Assembly (NCBI GenBank): GCA_002479785.1
Contig: DLPD01000035.1
Location: 70,637 to 83,031, forward strand
Direction of reading: 5' to 3'
DNA: 12,395 nucleotides
Source of the DNA: Cytophagaceae bacterium UBA7467
GTDB lineage: Bacteria; Bacteroidota; Bacteroidia; Cytophagales; Spirosomataceae
This document shows, one piece after another, positions 6,454-12,395 of this stretch. Both the position numbers and the translations under genes were made by a program. The notes beneath the pieces are model-generated. The model ran no database searches and had not been told where the DNA came from. It worked only from the letters and a program-made list of their open reading frames with translations. The stretch's first letter is position 1. Each line of letters opens with the position of its first letter.

Positions 6454-7587
6454 TTACAATCGGTGCATAAATTGCGGGATCATTCGGTTCTTCCAAGCGG
6501 TAAAGGTTCCCGCTTGGATTTCCTTGCGCGCCTCTCCCACCATCCACAGATAGAAGCGTAGGTTACACACACTCGCAATCATAGCCCCCAGCATTTCTTC
6601 ACATCTAACCAGATGGCGTAGATATGACTTCGTGTATTGACCATGTACGTCATTCACAAAATGGGGGTCAATAACGGAAAAATCCGATTCCCATTTCTTG
6701 TTCTTAATATTGATAATCCCTTGCGTGGTAAATATCATCCCATTGCGGGCATTTCGCGTAGGCATTACGCAATCGAACATGTCGATTCCGAGCGCAATAC
6801 CCTCTAAAATATTCGCTGGAGTACCCACTCCCATCAGGTAGCGCGGCTTGTCTTTGGGCAAAATATCCGTCACCTCATCCGCCATCGCGTACATATCCTC
6901 GACTGGCTCGCCCACGGATAAACCACCAATAGCATTACCAAAAGCACCTTTGGATGCAATATATTCCGCCGAAACTTTCCGTAAATCGGAGTAAACACTG
7001 CCCTGAACAATGGGGAATAAAGTCTGATTATAGCCGTACTTAGGATCTGTTTCATCAAAACGCTTGATACAACGATCCAGCCAACGGTGCGTCATATCCA
7101 TCGATTTGCGCGCATATTCATAGGTACACGGATACGGCGTACATTCGTCAAAAGCCATCATAATATCCGCCCCTATCGTGCGCTGGATATCCATCACCCC
7201 TTCTGGAGTGAAATAATGCACACTGCCATCTACATGTGACTTAAACTTTACCCCTTCCTCTTGGATTTTTCGGCCGGTTCCTGCCAAAGAATATACTTGG
7301 TAGCCTCCTGAGTCCGTCAAAATAGGTCCCTGCCAGCCATTGAATTTATGCAATCCTCCCGCCTTTTCGATTACCTCCAAACCCGGACGTAAGTAGAGGT
7401 GGTAGGTGTTTCCGAGGATAATTTGGGCCTTAATGGGATCGGATAATTCGGTAATATGAACGCCTTTAACGGTCCCCGCAGTGCCCACAGGCATGAAAAT
7501 GGGTGTTTGAATCGTCCCGTGATCTGTGGTAATTTCCCCTGCGCGCGCCTTCGAGCTAGAATCCGTGTGGCTAATTGAAAATTTCAT
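6454..7587 (-). CDS. tgt: tRNA-guanine transglycosylase (queuosine biosynthesis)
   Basis: The protein has 377 residues, normal for bacterial Tgt, which exchanges guanine 34 in GUN-anticodon tRNAs (Asp, Asn, His, Tyr) for preQ1 in the cytoplasm. Visible motifs: ILGNTYHLYLRPG (57-69), ILTDSGGYQVYSL with Asp92 as general acid/base, AFDE at 145-148 (base recognition), GGLSVGE (221-227), and FDCVMPTRNARNG (271-283) with the nucleophile Asp272. The C-terminal zinc site is altered. Where E. coli has CxCxxC and a distal His, this protein has Phe310, Asn312, His315 and Cys341, although the flanking YLRHL and NLRFY are kept. TAGCTTTG, a full −7 consensus match, ends 4 bases before the ATG, but I see no −33 TTG at the right distance. 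It converges with the Lrp/AsnC gene. Confidence 0.95.
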   Translation of the reverse strand: MKFSISHTDSSSKARAGEITTDHGTIQTPIFMPVGTAGTVKGVHITELSDPIKAQIILGNTYHLYLRPGLEVIEKAGGLHKFNGWQGPILTDSGGYQVYSLAGTGRKIQEEGVKFKSHVDGSVHYFTPEGVMDIQRTIGADIMMAFDECTPYPCTYEYARKSMDMTHRWLDRCIKRFDETDPKYGYNQTLFPIVQGSVYSDLRKVSAEYIASKGAFGNAIGGLSVGEPVEDMYAMADEVTDILPKDKPRYLMGVGTPANILEGIALGIDMFDCVMPTRNARNGMIFTTQGIINIKNKKWESDFSVIDPHFVNDVHGQYTKSYLRHLVRCEEMLGAMIASVCNLRFYLWMVGEARKEIQAGTFTAWKNRMIPQFMHRL

Positions 7588-7603
7588 AGCGCAAAGCTAA
7601 ATA

Positions 7604-7632
7604 GAAAGCACAAAGAATAAAGCATAAAGAAT
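7604..7632 (+). repeat. Heptamer array, left (nAAAGnA units)
   Basis: Four consecutive 7-base units, GAAAGCA, CAAAGAA, TAAAGCA and TAAAGAA, can also be read as two 14-base units differing at one base (7605-7618 and 7619-7632). The array lies 17 bases upstream of the tgt start codon, where a promoter would be expected. Its sequence is related to the array at 7708-7740 in the opposite orientation. Confidence 0.75.
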
Positions 7633-7707
7633 AGATATTGATTGAATTTCGTTGTCCTTCGGGCTATGTCAAAAACATTTCACGAATCGTTGCGCAACAA
7701 CATCCAA

Positions 7708-7740
7708 CTTTGCTCTTTGTGCTTTGCTCTTTGTGCTTTG
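7708..7740 (-). repeat. Heptamer array, right (inverted relative to the left array)
   Basis: Read on the minus strand, CAAAGCA, CAAAGAG, CAAAGCA, CAAAGAG, CAAAG form an exact 14-base tandem duplication plus a partial unit. The 30 bases 7711-7740 align with the left array in inverted orientation at 24 of 30 positions. The two arrays flank about 75 bases containing a 10-bp palindrome, GTTGCGCAAC (7689-7698). Confidence 0.78.
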
Positions 7741-7741
7741 A

Positions 7742-7791
7742 GAACAATGAAAGTAAATTAAAGCATTGGCTTTAATTTACTTTCATTGTTC
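7742..7791. repeat. Perfect 23-bp inverted repeat overlapping a stop codon
   Basis: The arm 7742-7764 is the exact reverse complement of 7769-7791, with a 4-base loop (ATTG). The right arm contains the last codons and TAA (7772-7774) of the 1201-residue minus-strand gene, so the same codons (ACA ATG AAA GTA AAT TAA) also read on the plus strand in the left arm. It may act as an unusual terminator or 3'-end protecting hairpin. The sequence after it on the minus strand (TCAAAGCAC) is not a T-tract. Confidence 0.9.
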
Positions 7792-10700
7792 CATTCATAA
7801 TCCTCCAGTGCCCTGGGAACGTACACAGGAATGGATAATTGCCAGGAACGCTAGGCGCTTTGAAGACCACTTTCACACGGCCATCAGATTCCACCAATGG
7901 AGTATAGGCTAAAACCTCTGGCATCGCAGGAATGTAGTTTTTCGCTGCGCCATCTGCCGCTGTAATCATTTTGTCTGCTGCCAAACCGATTTTTTCTTGG
8001 CTGCCTAAAGCCCCTAAAACCCAGTTGTGCTGCATCGCATCTACGTTTTCAAAGATCAACTCAACTGTCGCCCCTGCTGGAACGGTGAATTCAGCTGGAC
8101 TGTATTTCATCGCCTCTTTGATCGTCATAATCGTACGTTTCACGACTACTCCTTTCACTTCGGCAGTAGGTATTTCTACTTTCCAGAGACCCGCCAAGCG
8201 CTCATAAGCCTCCACATCTTGCGGACGCAATTGCTTGCCTAAGCCTTTGATGAAATTCACATTTTCAGCCGATAATTCTGCCAAACGTTTCGCATTCCAA
8301 GTCGCAGATGCTCCTCTCAAGGCCGCGCCCATCGTAGGACCAGCCGGTTGCTTGATCGAGCGCAAAAGAGAGACAATGTCATTCGCAGAATACTCTGTGC
8401 TCATTCCGCGGAACGATTTCTCTACGATGTACGAGCCTACATCTGCAGGTAAAGAAACCACGATCGGTTGTCTGAAGATATTGTTGTTGCGATTCGATTC
8501 GCCTAATACGGCTTTCGTATCCAAAGCTATTTCCATCATGTAATTACCTGCTTCGTCTGCCGTCCAGCCTAAGTTTCCTGTCCAAGGACCATTATTATTT
8601 TTTACTACAGAAACCGTTTCACCTGGAGCCGCTCCATCTGTGAATGTATAGGATTCCAAATCCGTACGACGGCCCATACCTTCGATTTTAACAGTTAAAG
8701 GAAGTGGTGTCCCTTTAGGTAAGGCTTTATCTCCTCTGTTTTTTACGCGGATGACGAAACTAGTTCCCTCACGTAAGCGGAAATTGCCGCCTTTGATTTG
8801 TACTTCCTCCACGACTAAGTCGAGGCCTGCTTCTGTGCCCGCTGTCGTTGGGTTTTTCGCCTCTTTCGCTAATTTCTCTGCTGCCACCGCACTTGATTGA
8901 GCGCCTTGTTTTGCGATGAACGCATTTCGACGAGCAGGACCTCCTGCCATTACATACGCCGCTAAAGCGTCTGGAATCCAACGATCAGTCGTTTTTTGAG
9001 AGGCCGCAATTTTGCGTGCCATCGCCGCTTCTACCGCAGGGGAAGAGGGTGATTCAATTAAAGCTAAAATGGAATGCAAAACGACTAAGGAGTCTTTGTC
9101 ATTCAGCATTTTTTGGTCCAAAATCAATTTCGCTCCTGCGGCCGTACGAGGCAATACCTGCACCGCTTGCTTGCGCACAGCTGCCGATGAATGTTTCATG
9201 GCACGAGCTATAGCATCCATGGGTAAAACACCTAAACCTTCTAAGGTTCTAAGTGCGTGGATGGCTCCGGGTGCGAGACCGATTTCATCGGTTTTGGCAG
9301 TACCTAAAAGCGCTACCAAGGCAGGAACCACGTCCTTATTTCCGCGCTCTACTAATAAACGCTGTGCCTGTAAACGCCAAAACAAGTTCGAATGGCTCAA
9401 AGCCGCTACACATTCCGCTGGTGTTTTCAAGGAAACCGGGTTGTAGGCAGGGGCCTTATTGTATCCTACACGGTAGATTCGACCATGTGTATAATCACGT
9501 AAATCTGTATCGTAGGCATTACCCGTCCCATTCTTGAATCCCTGTGGAACTGGATTATGTTGAATAATAAACGAATACCAGTCCGCTACCCAAACAGCTC
9601 CATCAGGACCCACCTGTGCAAATACCGGAGACACCCACTCGTCTGCCCCAGCTAAGAAATTAAAGGCTTCTTTGTCGTTAAAATCAGTGCCCGTAGGAAC
9701 CTGGCGATTCTGGTGAATCACGTGGCCCGTTGGTTCTGAAACGAATGCGATCTGGTTCCAATATTCTTTCGGAAACGAGCGTGCTGAATAGAAATTATGT
9801 CCAGCCGCCGCCGTAAATCCGCCAAAAACATCCACCTGGCGCACTTTCTTCGTGATCGTCCGCATGTCCTTGTGCGTATCCGTATTTTTAGAACCATTCA
9901 AGGTCATAGGCGCATGCCAAATAGTGCGGTGCGGAATGGCCATATACCAGCCATGCGCGTTATTAGCCGTCGATCCGAAGACATCGCCCGCCTCATTGAA
10001 GTCGAAGCCCCAGGTATTATTCGAAGTCGTCGTCATGTGTTCCATCTTCGAACCATCTGGCTTGAAGCGGAAGAACGCCTGCGCAAATTGAAGCGAATCC
10101 GCTCCCACTTTGCCCTTATAACCTGAATATCCTACACAACCCCAAATCCAGTTATCAAACCCATAATGCAGGTTCGAGGGCCCAGCATGGGTATCACCCG
10201 TACCAAAACCGGTGAATAAAATCTTTCTTTCGTCTGCCACATCATCCCCGTTCGTATCTTTTAACAAGATCATGTGCGGCGCTTGGGAGATAATCAAACC
10301 TCCATTCGCGAAGACCATCCCTGTAGGAATACTTAGACCTTCTGCCCATTTCGTGAATTTATCTGCTTTCCCGTCTTTATTCGTGTCTTCACACAGCAAG
10401 ATGTAATCGCTACCTCCTGTTTCTTTGCGCTCGTTTGGATAGTCTTTCGTAATCAACACGTACAAACGTCCGCGCTCATCCCAAGCCATGGCGATCGGGT
10501 GCATCACATTCGGTTCTGAGGCGAAAACTTGTAAATTAAAGTCTACAGGCACCTGAATGAACTTCACCGATTCCTCTGGACTTAAAGGCAATTGCTGTAA
10601 TTGAGCGCCCTCGCGTTTCTCGTAGTTAGGCAATTTCGCTTCACGGTATTTCAAGACTGGAATGTTTAATGCCGTCAATAAGGCTCTCTTCTCCGCACCC

Positions 10701-11377
10701 ACAGCATGCAAAATTCCTTGTGTTACCAGATCTTGGAACCCTTCCGTTTCCCACGTGCGCTCGTCGTGGCCGTAGGCCGTGTAAAACACATTTCCTTTTC
10801 CGTAAGTACGGGTCCAAGTGTATGGTTCGGTAGTCGCGCCAGGTTTGTCTTTGGCCTGTTCTGGGCCTAAAATACGGGATTGCCAAATCTGGTTATCCGG
10901 CTGCAATTGGCTGTGCAAATAGGTCTCATCGACCGTCTTGATCTTCACATAGGTATTCGCCTCGTTTTTTACGCGAATCGAATCCATCCCATGGCGCCAA
11001 AATTGACCGCCCACCATCTTCACAAATTCCTTCGAATTCCGGAAGTTGAACGACGCACAGTGAATCGCGACTAAACCGTGGCCTGACGCCACGTAATTCA
11101 AGAGCGCTTTTTCCTGCGGTGCCGCGATCGAATCGTGGTTCGCATAAATAATTAAGGCATCGAATTTATTTAAATATGCCTCGTTCAAATCCTTCAAGGA
11201 TTCGGTGTAGGTGATATTCATCCCCTTGATTCCCACGGCGGATTGCAGCGCTGGATACCTGTCAAAGGGTTTGTGGTGGCCTTTATCGCCTAAAAACAAC
11301 AATTCGAGGCGTCTGCCAGGAGCGGCCGAAACCGACAATTGAAACAAGAGTGCCGCAGCAAATAAGAGAAAACGCAT
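7772..11377 (-). CDS. Exported ThuA / β-propeller dehydrogenase-like / CARDB / azurin-like fusion protein
   Basis: The protein has 1201 residues. A signal peptide spans about 1-19 (MRFLLFAAALLFQLSVSAA). A ThuA domain (about 23-228) has ALIIYANHD, GLVAIHCASFNF, GGQFWRHG and GNVFYTAYGHDERTW. A six-bladed β-propeller of the sorbosone dehydrogenase/PVC type (about 275-640) has two calcium-loop-like motifs, DTNKDGKAD (331) and DTNGDDVAD (374). Helical HEAT-like repeats (about 652-840) and a CARDB-like β-sandwich (about 851-975) follow. The C-terminal domain (about 1080-1201) is a blue-copper cupredoxin with His1117, Cys1185, His1190 and Met1194 in azurin spacing (CTFPGHWRIM). There is no CxxCH haem site, although relatives often carry a cytochrome c domain. 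It is probably periplasmic, oxidising a sugar-like substrate and passing electrons through copper. It lies 3 bases after the oxidoreductase gene, in one operon. The substrate is unknown. Confidence 0.88.
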   Translation of the reverse strand: MRFLLFAAALLFQLSVSAAPGRRLELLFLGDKGHHKPFDRYPALQSAVGIKGMNITYTESLKDLNEAYLNKFDALIIYANHDSIAAPQEKALLNYVASGHGLVAIHCASFNFRNSKEFVKMVGGQFWRHGMDSIRVKNEANTYVKIKTVDETYLHSQLQPDNQIWQSRILGPEQAKDKPGATTEPYTWTRTYGKGNVFYTAYGHDERTWETEGFQDLVTQGILHAVGAEKRALLTALNIPVLKYREAKLPNYEKREGAQLQQLPLSPEESVKFIQVPVDFNLQVFASEPNVMHPIAMAWDERGRLYVLITKDYPNERKETGGSDYILLCEDTNKDGKADKFTKWAEGLSIPTGMVFANGGLIISQAPHMILLKDTNGDDVADERKILFTGFGTGDTHAGPSNLHYGFDNWIWGCVGYSGYKGKVGADSLQFAQAFFRFKPDGSKMEHMTTTSNNTWGFDFNEAGDVFGSTANNAHGWYMAIPHRTIWHAPMTLNGSKNTDTHKDMRTITKKVRQVDVFGGFTAAAGHNFYSARSFPKEYWNQIAFVSEPTGHVIHQNRQVPTGTDFNDKEAFNFLAGADEWVSPVFAQVGPDGAVWVADWYSFIIQHNPVPQGFKNGTGNAYDTDLRDYTHGRIYRVGYNKAPAYNPVSLKTPAECVAALSHSNLFWRLQAQRLLVERGNKDVVPALVALLGTAKTDEIGLAPGAIHALRTLEGLGVLPMDAIARAMKHSSAAVRKQAVQVLPRTAAGAKLILDQKMLNDKDSLVVLHSILALIESPSSPAVEAAMARKIAASQKTTDRWIPDALAAYVMAGGPARRNAFIAKQGAQSSAVAAEKLAKEAKNPTTAGTEAGLDLVVEEVQIKGGNFRLREGTSFVIRVKNRGDKALPKGTPLPLTVKIEGMGRRTDLESYTFTDGAAPGETVSVVKNNNGPWTGNLGWTADEAGNYMMEIALDTKAVLGESNRNNNIFRQPIVVSLPADVGSYIVEKSFRGMSTEYSANDIVSLLRSIKQPAGPTMGAALRGASATWNAKRLAELSAENVNFIKGLGKQLRPQDVEAYERLAGLWKVEIPTAEVKGVVVKRTIMTIKEAMKYSPAEFTVPAGATVELIFENVDAMQHNWVLGALGSQEKIGLAADKMITAADGAAKNYIPAMPEVLAYTPLVESDGRVKVVFKAPSVPGNYPFLCTFPGHWRIMNGTMKVN

Positions 11378-11380
11378 GGC

Positions 11381-12316
11381 TTAGAATTTAGGAATTTCAA
11401 TGATTTTTCCGCCTTGAAGAGCAGATTCGTGAGCTAAAATACCCACCGAGGTCCAGTTAGCTGACTGCGGTGCATTCGGGAATGGATCGCGATCTGCGGC
11501 CAAAGCCTGCAAGAATTCGTTTACCAAATGCGGGTGTGAACCACCGTGTCCGCCTCCTTGCGTAAAGGAAAGGTGGGTATTATCCTCCTCGTCGTACACG
11601 CCTTTGGTCGTGAAGCGTTGAATTTCTTCTGGCAAATAATGCGCAAAATCAGGTGTAGGAACTTTAGCGGGAATCTCTGGTTCCGGTTTTTTCGCCGTAT
11701 GGACCACTAATTCTTCGCCCTCAATTAAAGGCCATTCCACCGATTTCTTCGATCCATAGACCTCAAAACTCTCGCGGTATTGACGCGCCACATCGAAAAG
11801 CGAACGATACACCATCGCGCTCAAATCCGAATCACGGAACTTAATGTGCGCTGATTCCACCGCAAAGGGTGAGTTATAATGCTGTATCAATTCTTCGCGA
11901 ATCGTACCCGATCCGAAGCAAGAAACATATTCCGCTTCCAAACGCAATAAACCGGCTACAGGGCCTACGCAATGCGTGGCATAGTGCATAGGAGGCAATC
12001 CTGGCCAATAATCCGGCCAACCGTCCATATCTTGTTGGTGCGACGCCTTCAAGAATTGAATCTTGCCTAGCTCGCCCTTTTCGTATAATTCTTTGATGTA
12101 CAAAAACTCGCGCGCATACACCACCGTCTCCATCATCATGTATTTTTTACCCATGCGCTTGCTCGCCTCCACGATCGCCTTGCATTCCTCCACGGTCGTG
12201 GCCATAGGCACCGTGCAAGCCACGTGTTTGCCTGCATTCAACGCTTTTAGCGTCTGTTCCGCGTGCAAGTGAATCGGAGAATTGATGTGAACGACATCGA
12301 CATTCGGGTCTTGCAT
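11381..12316 (-). CDS. Gfo/Idh/MocA-family oxidoreductase, N-terminus interrupted
   Basis: 311 residues are readable from an ATG at 12316. The sequence enters the NAD(P)-binding domain late, at DPNVDVVHINSPIHLHAEQT, so the first roughly 60-70 residues with the GxGxxG motif are missing. The C-terminal α/β domain follows (about 90-311), with HYATHCVGP (111-119) carrying likely active-site histidines and a GGGHGGSHPHLVNEFL segment (254-269). The usual EKP motif is replaced by CTVP (34-37), losing the cofactor-contacting lysine. The family performs NAD(P)-linked oxidation or reduction of sugars and related compounds. The ATG is probably not the natural start: an in-frame TGA directly precedes it, and a 79-bp duplication places the upstream coding sequence in another frame. 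The stop is 3 bases before the ThuA-fusion gene, indicating an operon. Confidence 0.85.
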   Translation of the reverse strand: MQDPNVDVVHINSPIHLHAEQTLKALNAGKHVACTVPMATTVEECKAIVEASKRMGKKYMMMETVVYAREFLYIKELYEKGELGKIQFLKASHQQDMDGWPDYWPGLPPMHYATHCVGPVAGLLRLEAEYVSCFGSGTIREELIQHYNSPFAVESAHIKFRDSDLSAMVYRSLFDVARQYRESFEVYGSKKSVEWPLIEGEELVVHTAKKPEPEIPAKVPTPDFAHYLPEEIQRFTTKGVYDEEDNTHLSFTQGGGHGGSHPHLVNEFLQALAADRDPFPNAPQSANWTSVGILAHESALQGGKIIEIPKF

Positions 12317-12392
12317 TCAGCGCTTTCAGCGTCTGTTCTGCGTGTAAGTGAATCGGAGAATTAATGTGAACAACATCGACATTCGGGTCTTG
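12235..12392 (-). repeat. 79-bp tandem duplication inside the oxidoreductase gene
   Basis: Copies 12314-12392 and 12235-12313 match at 73 of 79 bases. Both encode QDPNVDVVHINSPIHLHAEQ followed by TLKALN. All six differences are synonymous (GTT/GTC, ATT/ATC, TTA/TTG, GCA/GCG, CTG/CTA, CTG/TTG). Because 79 is not a multiple of three, the upstream copy is out of frame with the rest of the gene. The duplication ends 3 bases from the window edge. Confidence 0.93.
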
Positions 12393-12395
12393 GAT

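Noticed and set aside
6341..6547. Minus-strand frame of 68 codons across the Lrp/tgt junction
   Set aside because: It overlaps both well-supported genes and has no recognisable content.
7588..7600. Tgt promoter directly before the ATG (TAGCTTTG at 7599-7592) giving a leaderless mRNA
   Set aside because: The −7 match is complete, but no −33 TTG lies at 17-23 bases. The next TTG is only 11 bases away. It is too weak to list as a promoter.
7971..10126. Numerous plus-strand and alternative-frame open frames across 7971-11074
   Set aside because: They are shadows of the 1201-residue gene, whose domains are continuous throughout. None has a motif, start context or plausible composition.
12314..12316. 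ATG at 12316 as the true start of the oxidoreductase
   Set aside because: It would leave out the nucleotide-binding GxGxxG region. The ATG is created by the junction of the 79-bp repeat copies, and the in-frame codon before it is TGA.

Overview
The window looks like a chromosomal segment from a Bacteroidota bacterium, probably of the Cytophagales type. This rests on the family content (an AraC regulator with a polytopic membrane N-terminus, a ThuA/β-propeller protein, long secreted repeat proteins), the lack of Shine-Dalgarno sequences, and a clean Bacteroidota promoter (TTG, 20 bases, TATTTTTG) in front of a tRNA pair. The genus is a guess. All genes but one are on the minus strand.

Positions 1-5544 hold a surface-protein block, read right to left: a membrane-embedded AraC-type regulator (5544-4384), a small signal-peptide protein resembling an outer-membrane β-barrel (4280-3678), a large secreted repeat protein of 823 residues (3652-1181) ending at a strong terminator, and a second secreted protein (993 to the left edge) that is a paralogue of the 823-residue one. 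Both large proteins share an N-terminal domain of about 125 residues, followed by repeats of the kind found in phage tail fibres. The longer one also carries many AIG-type repeats like those of trimeric autotransporter heads. A sensor/regulator controlling a barrel and an adhesin-like protein is a reasonable but unproven reading.

Positions 5630-5923 hold tRNA-Gly(GCC) and tRNA-Leu(UAA) on the minus strand, with a promoter, an intervening hairpin and a UUCG-loop terminator. An Lrp/AsnC regulator (5979-6449, plus strand) diverges from them and converges, with only 4 bases between, on tgt (7587-6454), the queuosine tRNA-guanine transglycosylase. This Tgt lacks all four usual zinc ligands.

The 184-base gap 7588-7771 is unusually structured: two arrays of a 7-base unit in opposite orientation, then a perfect 23-bp inverted repeat that includes the stop codon of the next gene.

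Positions 7772-12395 hold a two-gene minus-strand operon with a 3-base gap. The upstream gene is a Gfo/Idh/MocA-family oxidoreductase. The downstream gene is a 1201-residue exported protein: ThuA domain, sorbosone-dehydrogenase-like β-propeller, helical repeats, CARDB-like domain and a C-terminal azurin-like blue-copper domain. The pair is probably concerned with periplasmic and cytoplasmic oxidation or processing of a sugar-like compound. At the right edge the oxidoreductase is broken by a 79-bp tandem duplication whose copies differ only at synonymous sites. That could be a strain-variant assembly join or a real rearrangement.
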